DNA of 64,000 bases from Thioalkalivibrio sp. ALJ24 (GCF_000377785.1 NZ_KB898731.1:62001-126000); one strand, 5' to 3'. Positions 38,622-51,038 are shown, counted from the stretch's first letter. Made by a program: numbers and translations. Notes: generated from the letters alone by a model not told the origin.

Positions 38622-38876
38622 TCAGTGGCGAAAATGCACGAACAGCCGGCCGTGATTCTTCGAATCCTTCTCCACCCGGTGGTAACGCGCCTTGACCTCC
38701 GGCTGCTGCAAAAAACGCAGCACCCGCTTTTTCAGCTGCCCGCTGCCCTTGCCGTGGATGATCTCCACGGTCTTGATGCGTTTCTCGCAGGCCTCGTCGA
38801 TCGCGCCGTTGAGCGCCTGATCGATGCGCCGGCCATCGCGAAAGCATTCGTGCAGGTCGATGGAAAGCCGCGACAT
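38622..38876 (-). CDS. Smr domain protein
   Basis: An 84-residue stand-alone Smr (small MutS-related) domain: SIDLHECFRDGRRIDQAL carries the DLH motif, and VEIIHGKGSGQLKKRVLRFL has the HGKGSG motif, followed by KNHGRLFVHFR. Smr domains bind or nick nucleic acid; bacterial stand-alone forms are often implicated in RNA or ribosome-collision processing. The gene lies 23 bases after parE on the same strand and is probably cotranscribed. Confidence 0.88.
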   Translation of the reverse strand: MSRLSIDLHECFRDGRRIDQALNGAIDEACEKRIKTVEIIHGKGSGQLKKRVLRFLQQPEVKARYHRVEKDSKNHGRLFVHFRH

Positions 38877-38899
38877 CACGGACCTCCGCAGGGATCGGA

Positions 38900-41915
<3,016 letters not shown>

Positions 41916-41921
41916 AACGCC

Positions 41922-41956
41922 TCGCCGCGCGGATGCCTGCCCGCGGCGATTTACAT
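41922..41956 (+). terminator. Possible terminator after the thioredoxin-TPR gene
   Basis: A perfect 8-bp stem, TCGCCGCG / CGCGGCGA with a 12-base loop, is followed by TTTACATT. The T-run is short, so termination strength is doubtful. Confidence 0.4.
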
Positions 41957-42008
41957 TGCTCCGCATTGCCCTACACTCCGCACGATCAGGCGTCACGAGG
42001 AAACGCGG

Positions 42009-42992
42009 ATGAAGCGCTACGGCGGATGCAGGGGCGCGGCCCTGCTGCTCGGTCTGCTGGTGCTGTTGCCGGCCCTGCCGGCCATGGCCGGGCAGGCCTT
42101 CGTGAATATCGGCACCGGCGGGGTGACCGGGGTGTATTACCCCGCCGGCCAGCACCTGTGCCGGCTGTTCAACGCGGAGCGCGACGAACACGGCATGCGC
42201 TGCACCGCCGAGAGCACCGGAGGTTCGGTGTTCAACCTGAACATGATCCGTTCCGGCGACATGGACTTCGGCGTGGCCCAGTCGGATCTGCAGCACCACG
42301 CCTACCACGGCAGCGGGCGGTTCGAGGCCTTCGGAGCCGCGCATCACCTGCGGGCGATGTTCAGCCTGCACCCGGAACCGCTGACCTTGGTGGTGCGCCG
42401 GGACTCCGGCATCGAGGGGCTGGATGACCTGCAGGGCCAGCGCGTGAACATCGGCAACCCCGGCTCCGGCCAGCGCGCGATGATGGAAGAACTGCTGGAC
42501 GAACTCGGCTGGGACCACGACACCTTCGCCCGGGTCGCCGAACTGCCTTCGCGCGAACAGGCCCAGGCCCTGTGCGACAACCGGGTGGATGCCTTCGTGT
42601 TTTCCGTCGGCCACCCGTCGGCCGCGATCCAGGAACCCATCGCCACCTGCGACGCGCGCCTGGTCTCGCTGCAGGGCGAGGCCATCGACCGCCTGGTGGA
42701 CGAGACCCCGTACTACATGGCCGCCGAGATCCCCGCCGGGACCTATCCCGGGCAGGACGAAACCATCCGCACCTACGGGGTAGGCGCGACCCTGGTCACC
42801 TCGGAGCGCACCAGCAGCGACGCCGCCTACGCCCTGACCCGTGCGGTGTTCGAGAATTTCGACACCTTCCGCAGGCTGCACCCGGCGTTTGCCGGGCTGG
42901 AACGCGAGGCGATGGTGGACGAAGGGCTCTCCGCGCCGCTGCACCCCGGGGCACGACGCTACTTCCGCGAGGCAGGGCTGCTCCATGACTGA
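42009..42992 (+). CDS. TAXI family TRAP transporter solute-binding protein
   Basis: A 327-residue periplasmic protein with signal peptide (cleavage near AMA-GQAF). The TAXI family pattern is clear: FVNIGTGGVTGVYYPAGQHL at the mature N-terminus, TAESTGGSVFNLNMIRSGDM, DFGVAQSDLQHHAYHG, LVVRRDSGIEGLDDLQGQRV and NIGNPGSGQRAMMEELL. It presents a small organic solute to the fused permease encoded downstream; the two genes overlap by eight bases. The ligand is unknown. Its position before glcE suggests a carboxylate, but this is inference. Confidence 0.92.
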   Translation: MKRYGGCRGAALLLGLLVLLPALPAMAGQAFVNIGTGGVTGVYYPAGQHLCRLFNAERDEHGMRCTAESTGGSVFNLNMIRSGDMDFGVAQSDLQHHAYHGSGRFEAFGAAHHLRAMFSLHPEPLTLVVRRDSGIEGLDDLQGQRVNIGNPGSGQRAMMEELLDELGWDHDTFARVAELPSREQAQALCDNRVDAFVFSVGHPSAAIQEPIATCDARLVSLQGEAIDRLVDETPYYMAAEIPAGTYPGQDETIRTYGVGATLVTSERTSSDAAYALTRAVFENFDTFRRLHPAFAGLEREAMVDEGLSAPLHPGARRYFREAGLLHD

Positions 42993-45750
42993 TTCCCGAT
43001 CGGCTCCCGCACCCGACATCACGCCCGAGGAGATCGAGACCGGAGCGCGCCACCCGGGCACCGCGACCCGGGTCCTGATCTTCGTGGTCGCAGTCGCCTG
43101 GTCGCTGTTCCAGCTGTGGATCGCCTCGCCGCTGCCGGATGCGCTGGACTGGTTTACGGTGTCGGACACCGATGCCCGCGCGGTGCATCTCGCCTTCGCG
43201 GTGTTCCTCGCCTTCCTCCTGTTCCCGGCGCTGCGCCCGGGCGGCGGGCGCGCGGTGCTGCCCCGCAGCTTCGGCGTGGCCTACGCCCTCGGCGGGCTCG
43301 CCCTGCTGGGCCTGGGGGCCTGGCAGTTCATCGGCCTGGAACGTCTGGGCGAGGTCTACGCCGCGCTGGGCGCGGCCCTGCTGCTGGTGGCCTGGCCGCT
43401 GCTGCGCGGGCGCGATCCGCTGAACCGGGTCCCGGCGTTCGACTGGCTCTATGCCGCGGTCGCCGCGTTCAGCGCACTGTATCTGTACCTGTTCCACGAG
43501 ACCCTCGCGGACCGCGCCGGTGCACCCACCGAGGTCGATCTGATCGTCGCCGGGATCGGCCTGATCCTGCTGCTGGAGGCCGCGCGGCGGGTGCTGGGGC
43601 CGGCGCTTACCATCATCGCGGCGATCTTCCTGTTCTACACCTTCGCCGGGCCGCTGATGCCCGACCTGATCGCCCACCGCGGCGCCAGCTACCCGCGCGC
43701 GATGGCGCAGCAGTGGCTGTCCAACGAGGGGGTCTTTGGGATCGCGCTGGGGGTCTCCACCAGCTTCGTGTTCCTGTTCGTGCTGTTCGGTGCCTTGCTG
43801 GAACGCGCCGGCGCCGGCGACTACTTCATCCGCGTGGCCTTCGCCCTGCTCGGGCATCTGCGCGGCGGCCCGGCCAAGGCCGCGGTGGTGGCCTCGGGCA
43901 TGACCGGGCTGGTCTCGGGCTCCTCCATCGCCAACACCGTGACCACCGGGACCTTCACCGTGCCGCTGATGAAGCGCGTCGGCTTCCCCGCGCACAAGGC
44001 CGGGGCGGTGGAGGTCGCCAGCTCGGTCAACGGCCAGCTGATGCCGCCGGTTATGGGCGCGGCCGCGTTCCTGATGGTCGAATACGTGGGCATCTCCTAC
44101 GTGGAGGTGCTCAAGCACGCGATCCTCCCGGCCCTGATCGCCTACATCGCGCTGCTCTACATCGTGCATCTGGAGGCCTGCAAGGGCGGCATGGAGGGCC
44201 TGCAGCGCGCGGTCGGCGGCACCCTGCGCGGACGCCTGATCGCGTTCGGCCTGACCCTGACCAGCCTGATCATCCTCGCCGCCGCGGTGTACTGGGGGCT
44301 CGGCTGGATCAAGGACGTGGCGGGCGAACGCGCCGCCTGGATCATCGCCGGACTGCTGTTCGCGGCCTACCTGATCCTGCTGTGGATCGCCGCGCGCGAA
44401 CCCGATCCCGAGCCGCTGGACACCGACCGCCCGCTGCCGCGCATCGGCCCGGTGCTGCTGTCGGGCATGCACTTCGTGCTGCCGCTAGTGGTACTGGTCT
44501 GGGCGCTGGTGGTGGAACGCCTGTCGCCGGGGCTGGCCGCATTCTGGGCGGTGGCGTTCATGATCTTCATCGTCCTGACCCAGCGCCCGCTGGTGGCGCT
44601 GATGCGCGGCACGGGCGGCCTGCTGCAGGCCGCCTGGGTCGGGGTGTGGGAGCTGTTCCACGGCTTCGCCACCGGCGCGCGCAACATGATCGGCATCGGC
44701 GTGGCCACCGCGGCCGCGGGGATCATCGTCGGCACGGTAGCGATGACCGGACTCGGGCTGGTGCTCACCGACGTGGTCGACACCCTGTCCGGCGGCAACC
44801 TGCTGCTGGTCCTGCTGCTGACCGCGCTGATCAGCCTGATCCTCGGCCTGGGCCTGCCGACCACGGCCAACTACATCGTGGTGGCCACGCTGATGGCCCC
44901 GATCGTGGTCGAGCTGGGCGCCCAGAACGACGTCCTGATCCCGCTGATCGCGGCCCATCTGTTCGTGTTCTACTTCGGCATCATGGCGGACGTCACACCG
45001 CCGGTCGGCCTCGCCTCGTTCGCCGGCGCGGCCGTCGCGAAGGCGGACCCGGTGCGCACCGGGGTACAGGCCTTCGCCTACAGCCTGCGTACCGTGGCCC
45101 TGCCGTTCTTCTTCATCTTTAACAGTCAGCTGCTGCTGATCGGCGTGGACAACGTGTTCCAGCTGGCGCTGGTGTTCTTCGGCTCGCTGGCGGGGATCCT
45201 GGCGTTCACCGCGGCCACCCAGGGCTGGTTCCTGACCCGCAGCCGTCACTGGGAGTCCGCCCTGCTGCTGGTGGTGGCCTTCACCCTGCTCGCGCCGACC
45301 GTGCTGATGGACCGTATCGCCCCGGCCCATGTCAGCGAGGACCCGGCAACCCTGACCGAGGTGGTGGACGCGGCCCCGGATGGCGCCAACCTGCGCCTGC
45401 GGGCGACCGGGCTCGACCTCGAAGGGCGCGAGGTCACCCGCACGGTGATGTTCCCGCTGGGCGAGCGGCGCGACGACCCGCTGGAGCGCCTGTCCGAGGC
45501 CGGGCTGGACGTGGACCCGGAGGAAAGAACGCGCATCCGCACGGTTGCTTTCGAGAGCCCCGCCGCCCGCGTAGGCTTGGAAGGCGGCTGGGAGATCACC
45601 GCGGTACTGGTTCCGACCGACCGGCCGAGCCCGTACTGGTTCTATCTGCCGGCGCTGGCCCTGGGGCTGGTAGTGGTGTGGAACCAGCGGCGCCGCGAGC
45701 CGCCTGCGGGGCCCGGCCCGGCAACGGCGGCGCCGACGCTCCCGGCCTGA
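42985..45750 (+). CDS. TRAP transporter fused permease (4TM+12TM) with DUF3394 end
   Basis: A 921-residue integral membrane protein. A four-helix small-subunit part covers roughly residues 25-170, and the large DctM-like part follows (FTFAGPLMPDLIAHRG, SGMTGLVSGSSIANTVTTGT, ASSVNGQLMPPVMGAAAFLM, LGLGLPTTANYIVVATLMAP, DVTPPVGLASFAGAAVAKAD). A C-terminal DUF3394-like segment with a PDZ-like AFESPAARVGLEGGWEITAV precedes a last helix. This is the usual partner of TAXI binding proteins and uses a sodium or proton gradient. The ATG lies inside the end of the binding-protein gene. Confidence 0.92.
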   Translation: MTDSRSAPAPDITPEEIETGARHPGTATRVLIFVVAVAWSLFQLWIASPLPDALDWFTVSDTDARAVHLAFAVFLAFLLFPALRPGGGRAVLPRSFGVAYALGGLALLGLGAWQFIGLERLGEVYAALGAALLLVAWPLLRGRDPLNRVPAFDWLYAAVAAFSALYLYLFHETLADRAGAPTEVDLIVAGIGLILLLEAARRVLGPALTIIAAIFLFYTFAGPLMPDLIAHRGASYPRAMAQQWLSNEGVFGIALGVSTSFVFLFVLFGALLERAGAGDYFIRVAFALLGHLRGGPAKAAVVASGMTGLVSGSSIANTVTTGTFTVPLMKRVGFPAHKAGAVEVASSVNGQLMPPVMGAAAFLMVEYVGISYVEVLKHAILPALIAYIALLYIVHLEACKGGMEGLQRAVGGTLRGRLIAFGLTLTSLIILAAAVYWGLGWIKDVAGERAAWIIAGLLFAAYLILLWIAAREPDPEPLDTDRPLPRIGPVLLSGMHFVLPLVVLVWALVVERLSPGLAAFWAVAFMIFIVLTQRPLVALMRGTGGLLQAAWVGVWELFHGFATGARNMIGIGVATAAAGIIVGTVAMTGLGLVLTDVVDTLSGGNLLLVLLLTALISLILGLGLPTTANYIVVATLMAPIVVELGAQNDVLIPLIAAHLFVFYFGIMADVTPPVGLASFAGAAVAKADPVRTGVQAFAYSLRTVALPFFFIFNSQLLLIGVDNVFQLALVFFGSLAGILAFTAATQGWFLTRSRHWESALLLVVAFTLLAPTVLMDRIAPAHVSEDPATLTEVVDAAPDGANLRLRATGLDLEGREVTRTVMFPLGERRDDPLERLSEAGLDVDPEERTRIRTVAFESPAARVGLEGGWEITAVLVPTDRPSPYWFYLPALALGLVVVWNQRRREPPAGPGPATAAPTLPA

Positions 45751-45825
45751 ACCGCGCGGGTCCGGCCCTGACCGGCCGGACGCCGACCGCACCCGCGCGC
45801 CGCCACCCGAAACCCACGGAGACCG

Positions 45826-46935
45826 ATGTCCGAGACCGCCGACCACAGCCAGGAAATCGCCCGCGCGGTCCGCGAGGCCGCCGATGGCGGCCGCCGGCTG
45901 TGGGTCGGCGGGGGCGGGACCCGGTCGACCATCGCCCGGCCCGACCCCCTGCCGGGCGACGTCGAGACCCTCGATGTCACGGCACACCGCGGCATTACCC
46001 ATCTCGCCCCCAGCGAACTGGTGGTCAGCGTGCGGGCCGGCACTCCGCTGGCCGAACTGCAGACCGAGCTGGCCGCGGTGGGCATGATGCTGCCATTCGA
46101 GCCGGGGGATCCAGGGCCGGGCGCCACCGTCGGCGGAATGGTCGCGACCGGACTGTCGGGCCCGCGCCGGCCGTGGACCGCCAGCCTGCGCGACGCCGTG
46201 CTGGGCACGCGCGTGATCAACGGCGCCGGCGAGATCCTGCGTTTCGGCGGCGAGGTCATGAAGAACGTCGCCGGCTTCGACGTCTCCCGGCTTATGGCCG
46301 GCAGTCTGGGCGGCCTCGGGGTCCTGCTGGAGGTCAGCTTCAAGCTCCTGCCGCGCCCGGCGCATGAACAGTACCTGCAGCGCGAGCTGGATGCCGCCGG
46401 CTTCATCGACGCCTGTCGCGAGCTGGGTCGTACGGCCCTGCCGCTGTCCGGGCTGGCCTGGAGCGGCGGCCGCATGCAGCTGCGCCTGAGCGGCGGGGAA
46501 CAGGCAGTCGCGGAGGCGGCCGAGCGTCTGGGCGACGCGGCTTCCGTTGAAGGTGAAGGGTTCTGGCGCGGCCTGCGCGACCATCGCGCGGACCTGTTCG
46601 GGCCCGCCCCCCTGCCGGGCGAACGCCTGTGGCGCATCGTCGTGCCCCCGGCCACGCCCCCGCTGGAGCTGCCCGGCGAGTGGCTGCTGAACTGGGGCGG
46701 CGGGGAGCGCTGGCTACGCAGCGAGGCCGACCCGGCACGGGTGCGCGCCGCGGTGGAGGCCGCCGGCGGACACGCTCGCATCTGGCACGGGGACCCGGCC
46801 GGTGCGCCCCGCCTGCATCCACGCGGCACCGCACTGGAGGCGCTGGAGGCCCGGGTGCGCCATGCGATGGATCCCGAAGGCGTGTTCCACAGTCCGCTGC
46901 TGCCCGGCTCCCCGGACCGCGCCACCGGCACCTGA
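45826..46935 (+). CDS. glcE: Glycolate oxidase FAD-binding subunit
   Basis: A 369-residue FAD-binding (FAD_binding_4/VAO-type) protein matching GlcE: RLWVGGGGTRSTIARPD, LAPSELVVSVRAGTPLAELQ, FEPGDPGPGATVGGMVATGL, RRPWTASLRDAVLGTRVING, FGGEVMKNVAGFDVSRLMAG and SLGGLGVLLEVSFKLLPRP. With GlcD and GlcF it oxidises glycolate to glyoxylate and passes electrons to the quinone pool. No glcD is seen upstream; the preceding gene is the TRAP permease. glcF follows after 13 bases. Confidence 0.92.
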   Translation: MSETADHSQEIARAVREAADGGRRLWVGGGGTRSTIARPDPLPGDVETLDVTAHRGITHLAPSELVVSVRAGTPLAELQTELAAVGMMLPFEPGDPGPGATVGGMVATGLSGPRRPWTASLRDAVLGTRVINGAGEILRFGGEVMKNVAGFDVSRLMAGSLGGLGVLLEVSFKLLPRPAHEQYLQRELDAAGFIDACRELGRTALPLSGLAWSGGRMQLRLSGGEQAVAEAAERLGDAASVEGEGFWRGLRDHRADLFGPAPLPGERLWRIVVPPATPPLELPGEWLLNWGGGERWLRSEADPARVRAAVEAAGGHARIWHGDPAGAPRLHPRGTALEALEARVRHAMDPEGVFHSPLLPGSPDRATGT

Positions 46936-46948
46936 AGCGAGCACTCCC

Positions 46949-48217
46949 ATGGACACTCGTATCCACGAACGCTACGCCGACGACCCGGCCGCCCGCATCG
47001 CCGAACAGGCCCTGCGCAACTGCGTCCACTGCGGTTTCTGCAACGCGACCTGCCCCACCTACCAGGAACTGGGCGACGAGCTGGACGGCCCGCGCGGACG
47101 CATCTACCTGATCAAGCAGGTACTGGAACAGGGCGAGGCCGACGCGGCCACCGGGCGCCACCTGGATCGCTGCCTGACCTGCCTCAACTGCATGACGACC
47201 TGCCCGTCCGGGGTCAACTACGCACACCTGGTGGAATTCGGGCGCGAGGCGGTGGAACGCGACGTCCCGCGCGGCTGGCGCGAGCGCCTGCTGCGCGCCA
47301 CGCTCAAGCGCACGCTCCCGGCCGGGTGGCCGTTCCGCCTCGCCCTGGGTGCCGGGCGCCTGGCCCGTCCGCTGCTGCGCGGCGAATTGCGGGCCAAGAT
47401 ACCGGCCGCCCATCGGGCCCCGCCAAGCCCCGCCAAACCCGCCGGCGATCCGGTGCTGCAGGGTGGGGCCGTATCCTTCGAGCACGGCCGCGTGCTGCTG
47501 CTGGCCGGCTGCGTGCACGATGCCATCGACGCGCGCATCAACGCGGCGTTCGAGCGCCTGATGGCCGCGCGCGGCATCGCGGTGGAACGGGTCTCCGCCG
47601 CGCGCTGCTGCGGCGCGGTGGAACATCACCTGAGTGATGCGGAACGCACGCGCGCCCGCCTGCACGCCAATCTCGACGCCTGGGCACCGGCACTGGAGCG
47701 GGGAGTGGACGCGGTAGTCTCTACCGCCAGCGGCTGTGGCGCGATGCTGCGCGACTACGCCCACCTGCTGGAGGGTGACGACGAATACCAGGAGCGGGCG
47801 CGCGAACTCACCGCGCTGGTGCGCGACCCGGCCGAGCTGTTCGACGCCGACACCATCCGTGCGCTGGGGATCGAGGTCACCGGCGAGGACCGCCGGATCG
47901 CCTGGCACGCCCCCTGCACCCTGCAGCACGGCCAGGGCCTGGCCGGACGCGTGGAGCCGCTGCTGCAGGCCGCCGGGTGCGAGATCCTGCCGGTCGCCGA
48001 GGGCCACCTGTGCTGCGGCTCGGCCGGAACCTATTCCATCACTCAGCCGGCCATGGCACGGCAGCTGCGCGACCGCAAGCTCGGGAACCTGGAAGCTGCG
48101 GCCCCGGCGCGCATCGTGTCGGCCAACATCGGCTGCCTGAGCCACCTGCAGTCGGGCACCGAACGTGGGGTGGAACACTGGCTGAGCCTGCTGGACCGCC
48201 ACCGTCGGGAAGGGTGA
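46949..48217 (+). CDS. glcF: Glycolate oxidase iron-sulfur subunit
   Basis: A 422-residue protein. Two ferredoxin-type [4Fe-4S] motifs, CVHCGFCNATCPTY (near residues 27-40) and CLTCLNCMTTCPSG (near 75-88), precede two CCG domains with CCGAVEHHL and LCCGSAGTYSITQP. This order is that of GlcF. It takes electrons from the flavin subunits GlcD/GlcE. ATG at 46949 is the only start that precedes the first cluster at the usual distance. It is followed 112 bases later by the glyoxylate aminotransferase gene. Confidence 0.95.
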   Translation: MDTRIHERYADDPAARIAEQALRNCVHCGFCNATCPTYQELGDELDGPRGRIYLIKQVLEQGEADAATGRHLDRCLTCLNCMTTCPSGVNYAHLVEFGREAVERDVPRGWRERLLRATLKRTLPAGWPFRLALGAGRLARPLLRGELRAKIPAAHRAPPSPAKPAGDPVLQGGAVSFEHGRVLLLAGCVHDAIDARINAAFERLMAARGIAVERVSAARCCGAVEHHLSDAERTRARLHANLDAWAPALERGVDAVVSTASGCGAMLRDYAHLLEGDDEYQERARELTALVRDPAELFDADTIRALGIEVTGEDRRIAWHAPCTLQHGQGLAGRVEPLLQAAGCEILPVAEGHLCCGSAGTYSITQPAMARQLRDRKLGNLEAAAPARIVSANIGCLSHLQSGTERGVEHWLSLLDRHRREG

Positions 48218-48329
48218 CCATAATCCGGCGCGGGGAACTCCCGCCGCGCGGTGGGGGCGCTTGCCCGCACCCCGGCCGGGGCCTACATTCGCGCCATCCG
48301 ATTTCCCGAGTACAGCAGAAGGTTAAACG

Positions 48330-49532
48330 ATGACCGCTTCTTCCTTTCTTCCGCCGCAACGCACCCTGATGGGGCCCGGCCCCTCCGACGTGAACCCGCG
48401 CGTGCTGAGCGCGATGAGTCGCCCGATCATCGGCCACCTGGACCCGGTGTTCGTCGGCATGATGGAAGAGATGAAGGGCCTGCTGCAGTACGCCTTCCAG
48501 ACCGAAAACGCGCTGACCCTGCCGGTCTCCGCCCCCGGTTCCGCCGGCATGGAGACCTGCTTTGCCAACCTGGTGGAGCCGGGTGACAAGGTGATCGTCT
48601 GCATCAACGGGGTGTTCGGGACCCGCATGAAGGAGAATGTCGAACGCTGTGGTGGCACCGCCGTGGTGGTGGAAGACGACTGGGGCAACCCGGTCTCCCC
48701 GGACAAGGTCGCGGATGCACTGAAGGGCAACCCCGACGCGAAGGTCCTCGCCTTCGTGCATGCCGAGACCTCCACCGGCGCGCGCTCGGACGTCGAGACC
48801 CTTTGCCGGCTGGCCCGTGAGCACGACTGCCTGACCATCGTCGACTCGGTGACCGGCCTGGCCGGCAGCCCCCTGTACGTCGATGAATGGGGCGTGGATG
48901 CCATCTATTCCGGCAGCCAGAAGTGCCTGTCCTGCACCCCCGGCCTGTCGCCGGTCAGTTTCAGCCAGCGCGCGGTGGACCGTATCCAGGCGCGCAGCCA
49001 CAAGGTGCAGAGCTGGTTCCTCGATCTGAACCTGGTCATGGGCTACTGGGGCGGTGGCGGCAAGCGTGCCTATCACCACACCGCCCCGATCAACGCCCTG
49101 TATGCCCTGCACGAGTCGCTGGTGATCCTGCAGGAAGAAGGCCTGGAGAACAGCTGGGCGCGGCACTGCCGTCACCACGACGCGCTGCGCGCCGGCCTTG
49201 AAGCGATGGGCCTCGAATTCCTGGTGGCCCAGGAACACCGTCTGCCGCAGCTCAATTCCGTCCATGTCCCCGAGGGCGTGGACGAAGCGGCGGTGCGCGG
49301 CGAGCTGCTGGAACGCTACGGCCTGGAGATCGGCGCCGGCCTGGGCCCGTACGCCGGCAAGGTCTGGCGCATCGGCCTGATGGGTTACGGCGCGAACGAA
49401 CGCAACGTGCTGACCTGCCTGTCCGCGCTGGAGGCGGTGCTGACCGATCGCGGCTTGGTGGAACCCGGTCGCGCGATGCAGGCCGCCCGCGCGGCCTATG
49501 CGAACATGGACTCGGCCGCGGCCCGCGGCTGA
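48330..49532 (+). CDS. Alanine/serine-glyoxylate aminotransferase (PLP-dependent)
   Basis: A 400-residue class V aminotransferase. LMGPGPSDVNPRVLSAMSRP and IIGHLDPVFVGMMEEMKGLL form the typical N-terminus, and SAPGSAGMETCFANLVEPGD the cofactor-phosphate region. Lys198 in YSGSQKCLSCTPGLSPVSF is the Schiff-base lysine. It converts glyoxylate to glycine using alanine or serine. Downstream of glcEF it fits a glycolate-salvage route, useful for an autotroph whose Rubisco makes phosphoglycolate. Sequence does not settle whether alanine or serine is the donor. Confidence 0.92.
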   Translation: MTASSFLPPQRTLMGPGPSDVNPRVLSAMSRPIIGHLDPVFVGMMEEMKGLLQYAFQTENALTLPVSAPGSAGMETCFANLVEPGDKVIVCINGVFGTRMKENVERCGGTAVVVEDDWGNPVSPDKVADALKGNPDAKVLAFVHAETSTGARSDVETLCRLAREHDCLTIVDSVTGLAGSPLYVDEWGVDAIYSGSQKCLSCTPGLSPVSFSQRAVDRIQARSHKVQSWFLDLNLVMGYWGGGGKRAYHHTAPINALYALHESLVILQEEGLENSWARHCRHHDALRAGLEAMGLEFLVAQEHRLPQLNSVHVPEGVDEAAVRGELLERYGLEIGAGLGPYAGKVWRIGLMGYGANERNVLTCLSALEAVLTDRGLVEPGRAMQAARAAYANMDSAAARG

Positions 49533-49568
49533 ACCGGCAACTCGAGCCGAAAATACCGGGAGGCTTTG

Positions 49569-49898
49569 ATGAACCTGAGTGAACTGCTGAACTATCTCGA
49601 CCGCAACCTGGATACGGAATTCCTCGACGGCGATGCCGCCGGCACGCTGGAAAAGGCCCGCAGCGGCGAACACAAGGACCCGATCGCCGCCGAGATCCTG
49701 GTCGCACTGATGGACGGTGCGGGAGCCGACGGCCCGGATACCCCGCTGGAGCGCGCCGAGGCGGTCAAGGCAATCGGCCCGCTACGGCTGAAATACATGG
49801 GCGATGATGCCCCGGTGGAGGGCTTCCGGCTGGTGGAGAAGACCATCACCACCATCGATGCCGCCTACAACGAAGAGGCCCTGGCCGCCCGCGGCTGA
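49569..49898 (+). CDS. Small acidic protein cotranscribed with the aminotransferase; unknown
   Basis: A 109-residue soluble protein beginning MNLSELLNYLDRNLDTEFLD. It is acidic, helical and without Cys or His. The ATG follows GGGAGGCTTTG. It lies 36 bases after the aminotransferase gene and is presumably on the same mRNA. Both proteins end in a similar AARG motif, likely coincidence. I do not recognise a family. Confidence 0.6.
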   Translation: MNLSELLNYLDRNLDTEFLDGDAAGTLEKARSGEHKDPIAAEILVALMDGAGADGPDTPLERAEAVKAIGPLRLKYMGDDAPVEGFRLVEKTITTIDAAYNEEALAARG

Positions 49899-49916
49899 GA
49901 CCGATCCGCCCTCCTC

Positions 49917-50600
49917 TCAGGTAATCCGCCGGAGCATCCCGCGCCGGCGGAACGCACGGGCGAACGCGTGCCCGGTGTGATACCAGTGCAGCAGCCAGGC
50001 CTCGCGCCACAGCACCGGCCCGCGGGCACCACCACGTCCGGGCTCGGCGGGGCACGGCTGCAGCTGCAGCCCCAGCCCGCGCGCGATTGCCAGCGCCCGG
50101 GCGAGATGATAACGGCTGGTCACCAGCACCGCCGGCGGAGGGGCCTCGCCGCCGGCGTTCTCCTCGTGCAGCAGATCCCGCGCATGCCGCAGATTCTCCA
50201 GGGTGTGCGTGGAACGATCCTCGATACGGATACGCGCGTTCGGGACGCCCCGTTCGCGCAGAAACTCGGCCCCGGCCGCGGCCTCGCTGGGCCCCTGCGC
50301 CGAGGTCTGTCCGCCCAGCACCAGCACCCGCGCCTGCGGATGCCGACGCAGCAGCCGCAGCGCCCGCAGCAGCCGCAGGCGATAGCCGGGTGGCAGGCAT
50401 TGCGCATCCAGCTGCATCCCGGCCACCAGCACGGTCTCCACCACCTGCGGCCGACAGGCCCCGCGTGCCACGCGCCGCACCTGCCACCAGACCGCCAGCA
50501 GGCTGAGCCCGAGGGTCGCGACGGTCACCAGCTGTGACAGGGCGAACATCGCCAGACCGTCCAGCCCCACGCGTCCCAGGGTTACCCGGCGATACTGCAC
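49917..50600 (-). CDS. DUF218 / YdcF-like membrane protein
   Basis: A 227-residue protein with one N-terminal helix (FALSQLVTVATLGLSLLAVW) and a DUF218 domain: VLVAGMQLDAQCLPPGYRLR, ARVLVLGGQTSAQGPSEAAA, IRIEDRSTHTLENLRHARDL and AVLVTSRYHLARALAIARGL. Such proteins (YdcF, SanA, ElyC) act on cell-envelope metabolites or polyprenyl-linked glycans. The GTG at 50600 follows GTGGAGGCCGC, the best ribosome binding site in the region; an internal ATG at 50549 is possible. It is divergent from the polyene cluster, with 168 bases between. Confidence 0.75.
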   Translation of the reverse strand: MQYRRVTLGRVGLDGLAMFALSQLVTVATLGLSLLAVWWQVRRVARGACRPQVVETVLVAGMQLDAQCLPPGYRLRLLRALRLLRRHPQARVLVLGGQTSAQGPSEAAAGAEFLRERGVPNARIRIEDRSTHTLENLRHARDLLHEENAGGEAPPPAVLVTSRYHLARALAIARGLGLQLQPCPAEPGRGGARGPVLWREAWLLHWYHTGHAFARAFRRRGMLRRIT

Positions 50601-50768
50601 CAATGCGGCCTCCACGGATCGAGATGGATCTGCGATTGAATCGAGATGCGCGGGGCCACCCCGAAGGCTGCCACGGGCGCCGCCCCCGGAACACCTCCGT
50701 TTGAAGGGTACCAAGCCCGCGACGGTCCCGGTATCATCGCCCCCGATCAATGATTCCAGGAGAACCCA

Positions 50769-51038
50769 ATGGGGGCGCAGACGGCATTCGAGCAGGAAGT
50801 GGCCCAACTGATCGTGGACAGCCTGAACCTCGAGGACACGGCGCCGGAGGACATCGATCCGGAAGCGCCCCTGTTCCGCGAGGGCCTCGGGCTGGATTCC
50901 ATCGACGCCCTCGAACTGGCCCTTGCGGTCGGGCGCGCCTACGGGGTGCAGATCCGCTCGGACGACGAGGACAATCTGCGCATCTTCGCGTCGCTGCGCG
51001 CGCTAAGCGAACACATCGAGGCCAACCGCACCTCGTGA
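50769..51038 (+). CDS. Acyl carrier protein of the polyene cluster
   Basis: An 89-residue acyl carrier protein with the phosphopantetheine serine at position 44 in GLGLDSIDALELALAV; the helix I-loop-helix II-III pattern is intact. It probably carries the growing polyene chain. It is the first gene of a run of 12 same-strand genes, most of them overlapping by a few bases. Classical aryl polyene clusters carry two ACP genes; only this one is seen here. The next gene starts at a GTG overlapping its stop codon (GTGA). Confidence 0.92.
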   Translation: MGAQTAFEQEVAQLIVDSLNLEDTAPEDIDPEAPLFREGLGLDSIDALELALAVGRAYGVQIRSDDEDNLRIFASLRALSEHIEANRTS

